Notes: generated by a model from the letters alone, not told the origin. 33,468 bases of DNA from Prochlorococcus sp. AG-363-J23 (GCA_003280245.1 QCFN01000014.1:1-33468); one strand, 5' to 3'; positions 1 through 9,445 are shown, numbered from the stretch's first letter. Made by a program: numbers and translations.

Positions 1-1068
1 GAAGAAATACGAACGCTCTTAAACAAAATTGCGCAGGCCAATGAGGCTCCTTTAAAGCTGGATGATCTTGAAGAACTAACCCATGCCTGCAGTGGCCTAA
101 GTGAAATAAGAGTTAGGCAAGTTGCTGCAAGAGCTCTTGCCCAGCGAGGGTGCCTCAGTCGTGATGATTTACAAGAGGTCTTAGAAGAAAAACGTCAAAC
201 CATAGCTCGTAGTGAAGTACTCGAATACTGTGCCACGACTGCAAACCCTTCAGATATTGGAGGGTTAAATGCCCTTAAAAACTGGCTGCATCAAAGGCAT
301 CAAGCCTTCTCTGATGAGGCACGCCAATTTGGACTACCCCTTCCAAAAGGGGTTTTACTCGTTGGCCCGCAAGGGACGGGAAAATCCTTAACAGCAAAAG
401 CTATAGCTCATAGTTGGTCCATGCCATTGCTTCGACTAGATGTAGGGAGGCTATTCGCCGGATTAGTTGGGGCGAGCGAAGAACGCACTAGAGAAACTAT
501 CCAAAGAGCGGAATCAATGGCCCCATGCGTTCTTTGGATAGATGAAATAGACAAGGGCTTTGGGGGTGATGCTCGTAGTGATGGAGGTACAAGTCAAAGA
601 GTATTAGCAAACATCCTTACTTGGATGGCAGAAAAAAAATCAGCTGTTTTCGTTGTCGCTACAGCCAATGAAGTTGAACGACTTCCTGGAGAACTTCTTC
701 GCAAAGGGCGATTTGACGAAATCTTCTTACTTGACTTACCAAGTATTGAAGAGAGGGTAAGCATTCTCAAACTTCACATTGAACAAAGACGCCCAAAACT
801 CAATCTTCCTATAAATGCTGTTGCTGACAGAACAGAAGGATTTTCAGGGGCTGAGCTTGAACAAACTGTTATAGAAGGCATGCATCTTGCTTACGCAGAA
901 AGAAGAGAGCTTGAAGAAAGTGACTTAATTCTTGCTGCGACTCAATTAGTCCCTTTATCAAGAACTGCACGTGAGCAGTTAGACGCTCTTAAGCAATGGG
1001 CCTCTACAGGACGTGCAAGACCTGCATCAGCATTACTAAGTCAATTTTTAAAACCTGACTCCAAATAA
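1..1068 (+). CDS. AAA+ ATPase, Ycf46-like (5' end outside window)
   Basis: The reading frame is open from base 1, so about 355 C-terminal codons are seen and the start lies upstream. A single AAA+ module is clear: Walker A GPQGTGKS at visible residues 122-129, Walker B with VLWIDEID near residue 178, and the sensor/arginine-finger region RKGRFDEIF near residue 234, followed by a helical lid (FSGAELEQ). The stretch before Walker A is helical and of the kind found in the cyanobacterial and plastid Ycf46 family, which sits near FtsH-like AAA proteins but has no protease domain here. In Ycf46 relatives the ATPase is thought to act in regulation of inorganic carbon or photosynthesis, but no substrate is established. 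The first in-frame ATG, at 421, is after Walker A and cannot be the true start. serS follows after 141 bp. Confidence 0.85.
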   Translation, partial: EEIRTLLNKIAQANEAPLKLDDLEELTHACSGLSEIRVRQVAARALAQRGCLSRDDLQEVLEEKRQTIARSEVLEYCATTANPSDIGGLNALKNWLHQRHQAFSDEARQFGLPLPKGVLLVGPQGTGKSLTAKAIAHSWSMPLLRLDVGRLFAGLVGASEERTRETIQRAESMAPCVLWIDEIDKGFGGDARSDGGTSQRVLANILTWMAEKKSAVFVVATANEVERLPGELLRKGRFDEIFLLDLPSIEERVSILKLHIEQRRPKLNLPINAVADRTEGFSGAELEQTVIEGMHLAYAERRELEESDLILAATQLVPLSRTAREQLDALKQWASTGRARPASALLSQFLKPDSK

Positions 1069-1082
1069 CTTCAAAAGATCCG

Positions 1083-1129
1083 GCTCGATCAAAGTAAATC
1101 TTCAAAATTCTATAAAGCTTTGATCAAGC
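1083..1129 (+). repeat. Inverted repeat in the serS leader
   Basis: Twelve-base arms (1083-1094 and 1118-1129) pair with one C/A mismatch; the inner eight bases GATCAAAG/CTTTGATC are perfect. The loop is 23 bases and AT-rich. No T-run follows the right arm, so it is not a classical intrinsic terminator. It lies between the AAA+ gene and serS, 80 bases before the serS GTG, and could be a weak terminator, an RNA-processing stem or a leader structure. Confidence 0.5.
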
Positions 1130-1209
1130 AAGAAATGTCCTAGCTACAAATCATTCCTTGAGAATATGCTAACCAAACATTAGGCTCACTTAAGGATATT
1201 TCAGACAAA

Positions 1210-2490
1210 GTGCTTAATCAGCGCCTAGTGCGTGAAAACCCAAACCTTATTGCTCGGGAACTTAGCCGCAGAGGAATGAGATTGGACCTTAAAGGTCTTC
1301 AGGTTATCGCCCAAAAACAAAAAGATCTCGAAAAGAGAAGAAATCTCCTTCAAGCAGAAGGAAACCTGATTGGCAAAAAAGTCGGTCAATCAATAAAACA
1401 AGGACTAGATCCCACGTCCAAAGAAATAAATTCTCTACGACAAGAAGGCAACTTGATAAAACAAAAAGTTAACGAATTAGATATTGAAGAAAAAAAAGCA
1501 GCAGAGATTTTACGTAACAAATTACTTTCTTTACCAAACTTACCTTCTCCAAAATGTCCAAATGGTCAAAATGAAACTGAAAACAAAGAGATTCGCCAGT
1601 GGGGAGATCCTCCAATAGGAAAACATTTTAAAAATCATTGGGAAATAGCCGAAAGCCTAAACCTCTTTGAAAGCGAAAGGTCTGCAAGAATTGCCCAGAG
1701 TCGGTTTGTGACCCTGCTAGGAAATGGTGCGCGGTTAGAACGAGCTTTAATTAATTTTATGCTGGACCTACATTCAAAAAAAGGATATAAAGAAATTCTG
1801 CCTCCTGTTCTCGTTAACACAAAAAGTCTTACGAGTTCTGGTCAACTTCCTAAATTTGCCGAAGAAAGTTTCCGGTGTGCTGATGATGACTTGTGGCTTA
1901 CGCCCACTGCCGAAGTTCCAGTGACTTCAATGCACCGAAATGAAATCATCCCTAGTGAGCAATTACCTCTCAAATACGTTGCGTATAGCCCTTGTTTTAG
2001 GAGAGAAGCCGGAACCTATGGCAAAGATACTCGTGGCTTGATAAGGCTTCATCAATTCAATAAAGTCGAGCTTTATTGGTTTGCACATCCAGAAAAATCT
2101 GAAGAAGCACATGATCAAATAACCACTGATGCAGAATCAGTTTTAAGGGAACTAGAGTTACCCTATCGAGTAATAGAACTCTGTACTGGAGACCTAGGTT
2201 TCTCAGCCTCAAGAACGTTTGACCTTGAAGTATGGCTTCCTGGAGCAGGAGTTTATAGGGAGATCTCAAGTTGCAGCAATTGTGATGAGTTTCAAGCACG
2301 AAGGTCTTCTATTAGAACCAAAGAAGACAAAAAGACTCGAGTCCTTCATACACTTAATGGAAGCGGACTTGCCGTGGGGCGAACGATGGCAGCTTTACTA
2401 GAAAATGGCCAACAACCTGATGGAAGTGTCGTACTACCAAAAGCTTTAGTTCCTTATTTTGGCGCGAAGCAAATCGAGTTAAATCAATGA
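1210..2490 (+). CDS. serS: Seryl-tRNA synthetase
   Basis: Charges tRNA-Ser (and tRNA-Sec where present) with serine in the cytoplasm. The 426-residue length is normal for the bacterial enzyme. The N-terminal tRNA-binding coiled coil covers roughly residues 30-105. The class II catalytic domain shows motif 2 as FRREAGTYGKDTRGLIRLHQ and motif 3 as GSGLAVGRTMAALLEN, with the serine-site TAEVPVT in front. The start is GTG, preceded by AAGGA about 13 bases upstream; the first residues MLNQRLVRENP match the usual SerRS opening. The last codons overlap the ribosome binding site of rseP, eight bases downstream, so the two genes are probably co-transcribed and coupled. Confidence 0.97.
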   Translation: MLNQRLVRENPNLIARELSRRGMRLDLKGLQVIAQKQKDLEKRRNLLQAEGNLIGKKVGQSIKQGLDPTSKEINSLRQEGNLIKQKVNELDIEEKKAAEILRNKLLSLPNLPSPKCPNGQNETENKEIRQWGDPPIGKHFKNHWEIAESLNLFESERSARIAQSRFVTLLGNGARLERALINFMLDLHSKKGYKEILPPVLVNTKSLTSSGQLPKFAEESFRCADDDLWLTPTAEVPVTSMHRNEIIPSEQLPLKYVAYSPCFRREAGTYGKDTRGLIRLHQFNKVELYWFAHPEKSEEAHDQITTDAESVLRELELPYRVIELCTGDLGFSASRTFDLEVWLPGAGVYREISSCSNCDEFQARRSSIRTKEDKKTRVLHTLNGSGLAVGRTMAALLENGQQPDGSVVLPKALVPYFGAKQIELNQ

Positions 2491-2497
2491 GGATCTA

Positions 2498-3580
2498 ATG
2501 AACGTTCTTTTAGCCCTAGGGGTACTCGGCCTGCTGATTTTGGTTCACGAGTCTGGCCACTTCCTTGCTGCAACATCTCAAGGAATTCGCGTCAATGGTT
2601 TCTCCATAGGCTTTGGTCCTGCAATATTCAAAAAAGAACTAAAAGGCGTCACGTATGCCCTAAGAGCACTTCCCCTAGGTGGGTTTGTCTCATTTCCAGA
2701 CGATGACGAAAAATCTAATATTCCTTCAGACGACCCAGATCTTTTAAAAAATCGTCCCCTAGCCCAAAGGGCCTTGGTTATATCAGCTGGAGTATTAGCA
2801 AATCTCCTTTTGGCATGGGTTGTCCTTGTAAGTCAAGCAGCTTTTTTTGGCCTCCCTGATGAGCCTGAGCAAGGAGTTATGGTAGTTGCTGTTCAGAAGA
2901 ATGAAGCTGCCGATATTGCCGGAATTACAGCAGGTGATCAAATCCTCAAAGTAAATGGGATTTCACTTGGGAAAGGAGCGGAAGCCGTTCAAGCACTAGT
3001 AGAAAAAATCAAAACAGCCCCTGGCATTCCTCTTAAAATTGAAAAAATTCAAGGAGAGAAAGAAATTTCTTTAACGCTTATTCCTAATGACAATGGAGGA
3101 ACTGGAAAAGTTGGAGCTCAACTACAAGCAAACATCTCAGGGACCTTTCGATCCGCAAACAATTTTTCAGAAATCATTAACCATGCTGATAAACAATTCT
3201 TTGATTTATTAACAAAAACAATTCAAGGCTATAAAGGATTAATTACTGATTTTGGGGCTACTGCTAAGCAAGTTAGTGGTCCTGTCAAAATAGTAGAAAT
3301 GGGAGCTCAACTAACTGAACAAGGAAGTGCTGGGATAATACTTTTTATGGCTTTAATATCAATAAACTTAGCGGTTTTAAATTCATTGCCAATGCCTCTT
3401 TTAGATGGAGGTCAAATGATGCTTCTCTTTTTAGAAGGAATCCGTGGCAAACCAATTCCAGAAAAGTTCCAACTTATTTTCATGCAATCTGGTTTTCTAC
3501 TACTTCTAGGACTCAGTCTATTATTGATAATTCGTGATACCAGTCAATTGTCAATGGTTCAAGAGTTAATGGGTCATTGA
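2498..3580 (+). CDS. rseP: RseP-type site-2 membrane metalloprotease
   Basis: Intramembrane zinc protease of family M50B that cuts single-span membrane proteins, typically anti-sigma factors, and clears signal-peptide remnants. The zinc motif HESGH is at residues 17-21 in the first membrane segment, and the third zinc ligand is in LLDGG (Asp303) in a late membrane segment. A single PDZ domain lies between them, at about residues 120-200, against two in the E. coli protein; one is usual in cyanobacteria and Gram-positives. There are four predicted membrane segments and 360 residues, a normal length. A strong site GAGGA sits six bases before the ATG and overlaps the serS stop codon, so it is translated from the serS message. 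Confidence 0.95.
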   Translation: MNVLLALGVLGLLILVHESGHFLAATSQGIRVNGFSIGFGPAIFKKELKGVTYALRALPLGGFVSFPDDDEKSNIPSDDPDLLKNRPLAQRALVISAGVLANLLLAWVVLVSQAAFFGLPDEPEQGVMVVAVQKNEAADIAGITAGDQILKVNGISLGKGAEAVQALVEKIKTAPGIPLKIEKIQGEKEISLTLIPNDNGGTGKVGAQLQANISGTFRSANNFSEIINHADKQFFDLLTKTIQGYKGLITDFGATAKQVSGPVKIVEMGAQLTEQGSAGIILFMALISINLAVLNSLPMPLLDGGQMMLLFLEGIRGKPIPEKFQLIFMQSGFLLLLGLSLLLIIRDTSQLSMVQELMGH

Positions 3581-3639
3581 GTTAGTGCGCACGAAAATAT
3601 CCCGGTCAACTCATAAAGACTTCTGAATTCATCCTTTTA

Positions 3640-3663
3640 GTCAGATCGCTGCGGAACTCTGAC
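3640..3663 (+). repeat. Short hairpin upstream of rpsN
   Basis: Perfect six-base arms GTCAGA and TCTGAC enclose a 12-base GC-richer loop, in an otherwise AT-rich spacer between rseP and rpsN. No T-run follows. It lies about 20 bases before the candidate -10 box of rpsN, so it would belong to the rseP transcript tail rather than to the rpsN leader if that promoter is real. Confidence 0.35.
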
Positions 3664-3684
3664 ATTGAGAAATTATCAAAGAGG

Positions 3685-3690
3685 TATTAT
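3685..3690 (+). promoter_or_regulatory. Candidate -10 box for rpsN
   Basis: TATTAT lies 32 bases before the rpsN ATG. I see no convincing -35 element at the normal distance (TTGAGA at 3665 is three bases too close). Many picocyanobacterial promoters keep only a -10 box, so this is a plausible but weak call. Confidence 0.3.
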
Positions 3691-3722
3691 TAAGTTCTCT
3701 ATTTAACTCTCAAACGTTCCTC

Positions 3723-4025
3723 ATGGCTAAAAAGTCAATGATTGCAAGGGATGTTAAGCGCAAGAAGCTTGTTGAGCGCTATGCAGCCAAAAGAAATGCA
3801 CTTTTAAAAGCCTTCAATTCAGCAAAAGATCCAATGGAACGGTTAGAAATTCATAGAAAGATTCAAGAACTACCGCGAAACAGCGCTCCCAGCAGAATGA
3901 GAAACCGTTGCTGGGCTACGGGTAAACCTAGAGGCGTTTATCGAGATTTCGGACTCTGCAGAAACCAATTACGTGAACGTGCTCATAAAGGAGAACTTCC
4001 TGGAGTTGTTAAGTCCAGCTGGTAG
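3723..4025 (+). CDS. rpsN: 30S ribosomal protein S14
   Basis: Small-subunit protein of the 30S head, contacting 16S rRNA helix 3' domain. It has 100 residues and is the long, zinc-free form: there are no paired CxxC motifs. The C-terminal signature [19 protein letters not shown] is plain. It stands alone here, outside the main ribosomal operon, as in other cyanobacteria. It is followed after about 30 bases by a strong intrinsic terminator, so it is probably a single-gene transcript with its own promoter. Confidence 0.97.
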   Translation: MAKKSMIARDVKRKKLVERYAAKRNALLKAFNSAKDPMERLEIHRKIQELPRNSAPSRMRNRCWATGKPRGVYRDFGLCRNQLRERAHKGELPGVVKSSW

Positions 4026-4056
4026 CAAACCGAAAATTCAATTTAGGTTCCAAAAC

Positions 4057-4096
4057 AAAAAAAGGGGGATAGCCCAAAGCTATAGCCCCCTTTTTT
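4057..4096 (+). terminator. Intrinsic terminator after rpsN
   Basis: Stem GGGGG plus ATAGC pairs with GCTAT and CCCCC, with a two-base AG bulge on the right arm and a five-base loop. It has seven A on the left and six T on the right, so it could act in both directions. It separates rpsN from pnp and is the clearest terminator in the window. Confidence 0.9.
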
Positions 4097-4195
4097 GTAT
4101 CCAATTGAACAATTTAAAAGTTTTAAATCATATTTCCTGTTTTGTGGTTCCTGCAAAATGCAAGAATATAGGCAGACAAAAAGACATAAGAGCTC

Positions 4196-6361
4196 GTGCA
4201 AGGTCAGACAAAGTCGATCTCCTTTGATGGTCGGGAGATTCGACTGACTACTGGGCGTTATGCCCCTCAGGCCGGTGGTTCAGTAATGGTGGAATGCGGA
4301 GATACCGCAGTCCTAGTTACTGCTACTAAAGCTCCAGGCAGAGAAGGAATCGACTTCCTTCCGCTAGTTTGCGATTTCGAGGAAAGGCTATATGCCGCTG
4401 GCCGTATCCCAGGGAGTTTTATGAGAAGAGAAGGTCGCCCTCCAGAGAGAGCGACACTTATCTCTAGACTCATAGATCGTCCAATGCGTCCTCTTTTCCC
4501 GAGCTGGATGAGAGACGATATTCAAATAGTCGCCACTTGCCTATCTCTAGATGAAAGAGTCCCTGCTGATGTTCTAGCTGTTACAGGGGCTTCAATGGCC
4601 ACACTTCTGGCTGAAATTCCATTCCAAGGCCCAATGGCCTCTGTAAGAGTTGGATTATTAGGGGATGATTTCGTTCTCAATCCTAGTTATAGAGAGATTG
4701 AGAGAGGTGATCTTGACCTTGTTGTTGCAGGCACACCAGATGGTGTAGTCATGGTTGAAGCAGGTGCCAATCAACTTTCAGAACAAGATGTAATAGAAGC
4801 AATTGATTTCGGTTATGAGGCAGTTTGCGAGCTAATCAAAGCTCAACAATCCATCCTCAAAGATCTAGATATTAAAGAAATCAAACCAGTTGAACCTGAA
4901 AAAGACGACACACTTCCCAATTATCTTGAAAAGAATTACAGCAAGGCAATTGATCTAGTCTTAAAAGAATTTGATCAAACAAAAGCCGCTAGAGATGAAA
5001 AACTAGATTCAATCAAAGCTGAAGCCTCAGAAACTATTGAAGCTCTAAAGGAAGATAATGCAGTTCGGAAAGTTGTAACTGCAAGCAACAAAGCATTAGG
5101 AAACTCCTTCAAAGCTCTTACAAAGAAACTAATGCGTCAGCAGATTTTAAAAGATGGCAAAAGAGTCGATGGAAGGAATCTTGATGAGGTCAGAAAAATT
5201 GATGCCGCAGCAGGTGTTCTCCCAAATCGAGTTCATGGTTCGGCTTTATTTCAACGAGGGCTCACTCAAGTCTTATCAACAGCAACATTAGGGACACCAA
5301 GTGATGCCCAAGAGATGGATGATCTAAATCCAAATACTGAAAAAACCTACCTTCATCACTATAATTTTCCTCCATTTTCGGTAGGGGAAACACGTCCAAT
5401 GAGATCTCCTGGACGTAGAGAAATTGGGCATGGTGCACTAGCAGAAAGAGCAATTATTCCTGTTTTACCTGCCAAAGACACATTCCCTTATGTCTTAAGA
5501 GTTGTTAGTGAAGTACTTAGCTCAAATGGATCTACTTCCATGGGATCAGTTTGCGGCAGCACCTTAGCCCTTATGGATGCAGGCGTTCCGCTAAAAGCGC
5601 CTGTAAGTGGAGCTGCAATGGGTCTAATTAAAGAAGGTAAAGAGGTGAAAATTCTTACAGACATCCAAGGCATAGAAGATTTCCTTGGTGATATGGACTT
5701 CAAAGTCGCTGGAACTGAAAAGGGGATAACTGCTCTCCAAATGGATATGAAAATAACTGGTCTATCAGTAGCGACTGTCACTGAAGCAATTAATCAAGCC
5801 AGACCAGCAAGAATGCATATCTTAGAAAAAATGATGGAAGCTATTAATACACCTAGAGAGAACCTTTCCCCTCACGCTCCAAGACTACTCAGCTTCAGAA
5901 TTGATCCAGAGTTAATTGGAACAGTTATAGGGCCAGGAGGGCGCACTATTAAAGGGATTACTGAACGTACTAATACAAAGATTGATATTGAAGATGGAGG
6001 TATTGTCACAATTGCTTCTCATGACGGTGCTGCTGCAGAGGAAGCTCAAAGGATTATTGAAGGTTTAACAAGAAAAGTTAATGAAGGCGAGATTTTCACA
6101 GGTCCAATTACAAGAATCATCCCAATTGGTGCTTTTGTTGAAATTCTCCCTGGGAAAGAGGGCATGATTCATATCTCACAACTTTCCGAAGCACGAGTAG
6201 AGAAAGTAGAAGATGTAGTGAAAGTTGGCGATGAAGTAACAGTAAGAGTTCGCGAAATTGATAATCGTGGACGTATCAACCTCACACTAAGAGGCGTTCC
6301 TCAAAATGGCGAAGGATTTCAACCCCAACCATCACCAACACCAGTGGCACCCCTTACTTAA
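4196..6361 (+). CDS. pnp: Polyribonucleotide nucleotidyltransferase (PNPase)
   Basis: Phosphorolytic 3'-5' exoribonuclease and RNA-tailing enzyme; forms a trimeric ring and is central to mRNA decay in cyanobacteria, which lack poly(A) polymerase I. The 721 residues contain two RNase PH domains (about 5-230 and 330-540) joined by an alpha-helical linker, then a KH domain with the GPGG loop near residue 580, and an S1 domain (about 635-705: [19 protein letters not shown]). The start is GTG, giving [15 protein letters not shown], the expected opening. It has its own 100-base upstream spacer after the rpsN terminator. The stop is 12 bases from the convergent cysQ stop. Confidence 0.97.
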   Translation: MQGQTKSISFDGREIRLTTGRYAPQAGGSVMVECGDTAVLVTATKAPGREGIDFLPLVCDFEERLYAAGRIPGSFMRREGRPPERATLISRLIDRPMRPLFPSWMRDDIQIVATCLSLDERVPADVLAVTGASMATLLAEIPFQGPMASVRVGLLGDDFVLNPSYREIERGDLDLVVAGTPDGVVMVEAGANQLSEQDVIEAIDFGYEAVCELIKAQQSILKDLDIKEIKPVEPEKDDTLPNYLEKNYSKAIDLVLKEFDQTKAARDEKLDSIKAEASETIEALKEDNAVRKVVTASNKALGNSFKALTKKLMRQQILKDGKRVDGRNLDEVRKIDAAAGVLPNRVHGSALFQRGLTQVLSTATLGTPSDAQEMDDLNPNTEKTYLHHYNFPPFSVGETRPMRSPGRREIGHGALAERAIIPVLPAKDTFPYVLRVVSEVLSSNGSTSMGSVCGSTLALMDAGVPLKAPVSGAAMGLIKEGKEVKILTDIQGIEDFLGDMDFKVAGTEKGITALQMDMKITGLSVATVTEAINQARPARMHILEKMMEAINTPRENLSPHAPRLLSFRIDPELIGTVIGPGGRTIKGITERTNTKIDIEDGGIVTIASHDGAAAEEAQRIIEGLTRKVNEGEIFTGPITRIIPIGAFVEILPGKEGMIHISQLSEARVEKVEDVVKVGDEVTVRVREIDNRGRINLTLRGVPQNGEGFQPQPSPTPVAPLT

Positions 6362-6373
6362 TCGTTACTCAAA

Positions 6374-7285
6374 CTAAGAAGAAGAATCTATAGAATCCAA
6401 TACTTTTAAAGCTTGATTGCATATTTCTTTATGGCTAAACCCATGGCTTGCAATCAAGCAACCTTTTTGCCGAATATCACCAGTGTTGTATTGAAGTGAT
6501 AAACCGTTGGCGTGACTAAAAGTTCCTCCAGAAGCTTTAAGTACCGCTTCTGGAGCAGCCATATCCCAATCTTTTGGAGCAGTTTTACCGGAGAGAGAAA
6601 TATAAAGGTCTGTCTCTCCTCTAAGAATAGTTGCCACCTTGCAACCGACACTTCCAACGGATTTCATGCTTCCCAAACTCATACCCCCTAGAAGTTGCTC
6701 CAACCTTCTATCACGATGATTTCTACTAGCCACCAAAATCAATTGATTCAAATCCCTGCGATTACTAAAAACAACTGGAGACTTTTCTCCTGTTCGATTC
6801 TCACACCATGCACCTAAACCTTGAGCACCAATCCACAACTCATCTCTCTCTGGGAGTAAAACCACTCCGAGAACTGAGGAATGACCATTAACCAGAGCAA
6901 GATGTACAGCATATTCACCTGTTCCTTGAAGAAAATCTTTTGTACCATCTAGTGGATCGAGAATCCACAACCATTCTGCCGCTAATGGCTTTCCGTCCTC
7001 TAATTGCGTCTTGGCAGTCTCTTCACTTAGCAAACACCAATCTGCCATTGGGAAATACTTAGTTAGGCCATCCAATAGCCATTCGTTGACTGCAAGATCA
7101 GCCGCTGTAACAGGTCCTTCTCCTCCATCCTCAACACTTAAAGCTTTAGGGAATCCATAAGGAGGCTCATCACCTCTTGCATAAGCAAGAAGAATATCTG
7201 CAGCTCCCCAACAAAGAGGCCTAAGGTGGTCAAAAAGAACCTCGATCTCAAGGCCTTGAGGAAGGAGCAATGGGCTTATCGACAT
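6374..7285 (-). CDS. cysQ: 3'(2'),5'-bisphosphate nucleotidase, CysQ-like
   Basis: Member of the inositol monophosphatase-fold, lithium-sensitive phosphatases; the CysQ branch removes 3'-phosphate from PAP, the by-product of sulfate activation. Metal-binding motifs are complete: EE in LLSEETAK, LDPLDGTKDF (about residue 130) and DWDMAAPEAVL near residue 240. Length 303 is slightly over the usual 250-280. It is divergent from rsmI with only 26 bases between the likely start codons, so the two share one promoter region. Confusion with inositol monophosphatase or fructose-1,6-bisphosphatase paralogues is possible; the context gives no sulfur genes to settle substrate. Confidence 0.85.
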   Translation of the reverse strand: MSISPLLLPQGLEIEVLFDHLRPLCWGAADILLAYARGDEPPYGFPKALSVEDGGEGPVTAADLAVNEWLLDGLTKYFPMADWCLLSEETAKTQLEDGKPLAAEWLWILDPLDGTKDFLQGTGEYAVHLALVNGHSSVLGVVLLPERDELWIGAQGLGAWCENRTGEKSPVVFSNRRDLNQLILVASRNHRDRRLEQLLGGMSLGSMKSVGSVGCKVATILRGETDLYISLSGKTAPKDWDMAAPEAVLKASGGTFSHANGLSLQYNTGDIRQKGCLIASHGFSHKEICNQALKVLDSIDSSS

Positions 7286-7311
7286 GATTGAAGACTGCCT
7301 GCCATGACATT

Positions 7312-8196
7312 GTGAGCCAGAGACTTGAGCCTTCGCCAGGCGTCCTTTACCTAGTAGGCACTCCTATAGGAAACCTTGGAGATTTTTCACCAAGAGCAAG
7401 GACACTTCTAAAAAAAGTTTCAGTGATAGCTTGCGAAGACACAAGACATAGTGGTCTTTTATTGAAAAAGCTTGATATCAACACAAAGTTAGTAAGTTTT
7501 CACAAAAACAATCAAAAAAGTCGAATTCCTACACTAATCAAATACTTAGAAAGAGAAGAAAGCTTAGCCTTGATAAGTGATGCAGGACTGCCAGGAATTA
7601 GTGATCCTGGAGAAAGCCTTGTAAATGCGACACTTTCAATAGGACATGAAGTCATATGCATCCCTGGACCATGTGCCGCAACCACTGCTTTAATAACTAG
7701 TGGATTGCCATGTCAAAGATTCTGCTTTGAAGGGTTTTTACCCTCTACAGGCAAAGACAGAAAATTAAGACTGCAAGAAATCGTCAATGAAACTCGTACA
7801 ACAGTCATATATGAATCCCCCCATCGATTACTAAAACTTTTAGAAGAGCTTTCAAAGCTTTGCGACATTAATCGTCCATTAAAAGTTTCTCGAGAGCTAA
7901 CAAAGCTTCATGAACAACAAATCGGTCCAAACATCAAATCCGTCCATGAATATTTTTTAAAAAACAAGCCATTAGGAGAGTTCACACTTGTTTTAGGAGG
8001 AGCAAAGAAGCGCTCACTAATTCAAGACGAGAAAAACTTGCTCTCAGAAATGAATTCTCTTTTAGAAGAAGGACTAACCAATAGCGCAGCCGCTCGTGAA
8101 GTAGCCCAAAAAACAGGTCTATCTAGACGTAAACTCTATGAACTCATTCATAAGGGAAATTCTAAAATGCAAAATATTCTTAATACATCAGAATAA
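7312..8196 (+). CDS. rsmI: 16S rRNA 2'-O-ribose C1402 methyltransferase
   Basis: Methylates C1402 of 16S rRNA in the decoding centre using S-adenosylmethionine. It carries the tetrapyrrole-methylase fold with GTPIGNLGDFSPRA near the N-terminus, EDTRHSG, and SDAGLPGISDPG, all diagnostic of RsmI, plus a C-terminal helical region ending TGLSRRKLYELI. The frame is open back to a TTG at 7288, two bases from the cysQ start codon; I prefer the GTG at 7312 (MSQRLEPSPGVLYLVG, 294 residues), because it leaves room for a promoter and removes eight residues with no family match. That choice is inference. Confidence 0.92.
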   Translation: MSQRLEPSPGVLYLVGTPIGNLGDFSPRARTLLKKVSVIACEDTRHSGLLLKKLDINTKLVSFHKNNQKSRIPTLIKYLEREESLALISDAGLPGISDPGESLVNATLSIGHEVICIPGPCAATTALITSGLPCQRFCFEGFLPSTGKDRKLRLQEIVNETRTTVIYESPHRLLKLLEELSKLCDINRPLKVSRELTKLHEQQIGPNIKSVHEYFLKNKPLGEFTLVLGGAKKRSLIQDEKNLLSEMNSLLEEGLTNSAAAREVAQKTGLSRRKLYELIHKGNSKMQNILNTSE

Positions 8197-8214
8197 GTCA
8201 AACTCTAAATCAAT

Positions 8215-8481
8215 ATGTTTCTAAGACTTCGATTTTTCTCAACAACTATTGCTAGTTCTGTTCTTTTATTTCTGGTTTTGTGTCTAGGTTCTCAAAACAA
8301 CAAAAATCCAGAGGACTTTTTTATACTTAATTTAATTGTCGATAAAAGTGTCTCTCTCCCTTCAGGCTATTGGGTAGGGGGAGCAATAGTTTTTGGTGTA
8401 CTCACTGGGGGCAGCACTGCTGCTCTTATATTTCCTGTAAAAGACCCCAAACAAACTGATAAATCCCAAGCTAATTCTTAG
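8215..8481 (+). CDS. Small two-span membrane protein, function unknown
   Basis: 88 residues. Two hydrophobic segments, about residues 9-25 and 51-73 (WVGGAIVFGVLTGGSTAALI), separated by a polar loop, with a short charged C-tail. The glycine-rich second segment recalls small cyanobacterial membrane proteins of the LapA/DUF1049 kind, but I cannot assign it. It begins 18 bases after rsmI, so it may be co-transcribed with it. Its last 11 bases overlap the 3' end of the convergent helix-turn-helix gene. I do not recognise the family. Confidence 0.7.
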   Translation: MFLRLRFFSTTIASSVLLFLVLCLGSQNNKNPEDFFILNLIVDKSVSLPSGYWVGGAIVFGVLTGGSTAALIFPVKDPKQTDKSQANS

Positions 8482-9304
8482 AAGCATCTAAACAAATCAC
8501 TGATCCCTCAACAACTAATCGTGTAATTCCTTTAGCTAATAAATATGGAATAGATAATTTTAAAATAGATGAGTCTGGGATCTTAATTACTCTTTGGCTT
8601 CTTCCAAATTGGCGTCTTGCAGAGCGTGGTGATTCAAATAAACAAATAGCTTTTAAATCCTCTTCAGGAGTTCCAACAATTCCTAATTCAGGGAAATCTT
8701 TTAGTGAGCGAATTTCAAGCTCATCAGTCTTATCAACAAGCATATAGACACTAGGAGGCAACAATCCAGAAGCCAGAGAATCAGAAACTAGATGTTTTTC
8801 TAACGGAATTGATAAAGGGACATCTAAAGGAGGGATTTCATGGAAGACATTTACATTCTCTTCATCTCTAGAATCATTCAAAGAATCTATAGAAGAACTC
8901 TTCTCTTGATTATCATCTAATAAAGCTAATGAATTAGCAGTAGAACTCGTATCAAAACTAGAAATAGCCTGGGAGTCTTCCATAAACTTAGTTGTATTAG
9001 CCGAAGCAGAAAAATCAACCTCGCTTACCTCTATCGAATGAACTTCATTGATTTCTTGTTTCCCTAATGAAATTAAAGATCTATGCCCTTCTTTCTCACA
9101 ATCAGCTGTAACTCCAGCCCCCCCACGACCACGTGAGGCCTTTAAAGCCTCATACTCATGCTTTGATAAATATGTTTTAACCGTTCGACTCACGGTATTA
9201 GGACTACAGCCGTACAGTTCTGCTAAAACAGAAGTCGCAATTCCATTGCGATACCGCTCAACCAGCTCCTTCTTCTTGCTCTCAGTCAGCCTCTTAGCCA
9301 CCAT
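8471..9304 (-). CDS. Helix-turn-helix DNA-binding protein, unknown target
   Basis: 277 residues in three parts. Residues about 7-50 form a Hin/Psq-like helix-turn-helix (KKKELVERYRNGIATSVLAE, then YGCSPNTVSRTVKTYL). Residues 60-170 are polar, Ser- and acid-rich and look disordered. The C-terminal part, about 185-277, is ordered, with an Arg-rich patch (SPRSARRQFGRSQRVIKIP) and a closing beta-like strand. The HTH resembles resolvase C-terminal domains, but there is no recombinase catalytic domain, so it is more likely a regulator. The start ATG is 67 bases from tRNA-Arg, which runs the other way. Target unknown. Confidence 0.8.
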   Translation of the reverse strand: MVAKRLTESKKKELVERYRNGIATSVLAELYGCSPNTVSRTVKTYLSKHEYEALKASRGRGGAGVTADCEKEGHRSLISLGKQEINEVHSIEVSEVDFSASANTTKFMEDSQAISSFDTSSTANSLALLDDNQEKSSSIDSLNDSRDEENVNVFHEIPPLDVPLSIPLEKHLVSDSLASGLLPPSVYMLVDKTDELEIRSLKDFPELGIVGTPEEDLKAICLFESPRSARRQFGRSQRVIKIPDSSILKLSIPYLLAKGITRLVVEGSVICLDASKN

Positions 9305-9371
9305 CTCAGAAAGTCTTCAGCAACTAACCATACGCTGACTAGTTACATATCCAATGTCAAAATTGAAACAA

Positions 9372-9445
9372 GCTCCCTTAGCTCAGCTGGACAGAGCATC
9401 TGCCTTCTAAGCAGCCGGTCGTTGGTTCGAATCCAACAGGGGGCG
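9372..9445 (+). tRNA. tRNA-Arg (anticodon UCU)
   Basis: A full cloverleaf can be folded: acceptor GCTCCCT/AGGGGGC with one T-G wobble, D stem GCTC/GAGC, anticodon loop CTTCTAA giving anticodon TCT, and T arm GTTGG-TTCGAAT-CCAAC; discriminator G. The first anticodon-stem pair is T/C and does not form. CCA is not encoded. It reads AGA (and AGG by wobble), codons that are common in AT-rich genomes. No duplicated 3' end or integrase is seen beside it. Confidence 0.95.

Noticed and set aside
3973-4227. 84-codon frame between rpsN and pnp
   Set aside because: It crosses the end of rpsN, the intrinsic terminator and the pnp start, and codes nothing recognisable.
8215-8481. Small membrane gene as a frame artefact because it overlaps the convergent gene
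   Set aside because: The overlap is only 11 bases at the 3' ends and the protein has two clean membrane segments, so I kept it.
9372-9445. tRNA-Arg as a phage or island attachment site
   Set aside because: I found no integrase and no second copy of the tRNA 3' end in the window.
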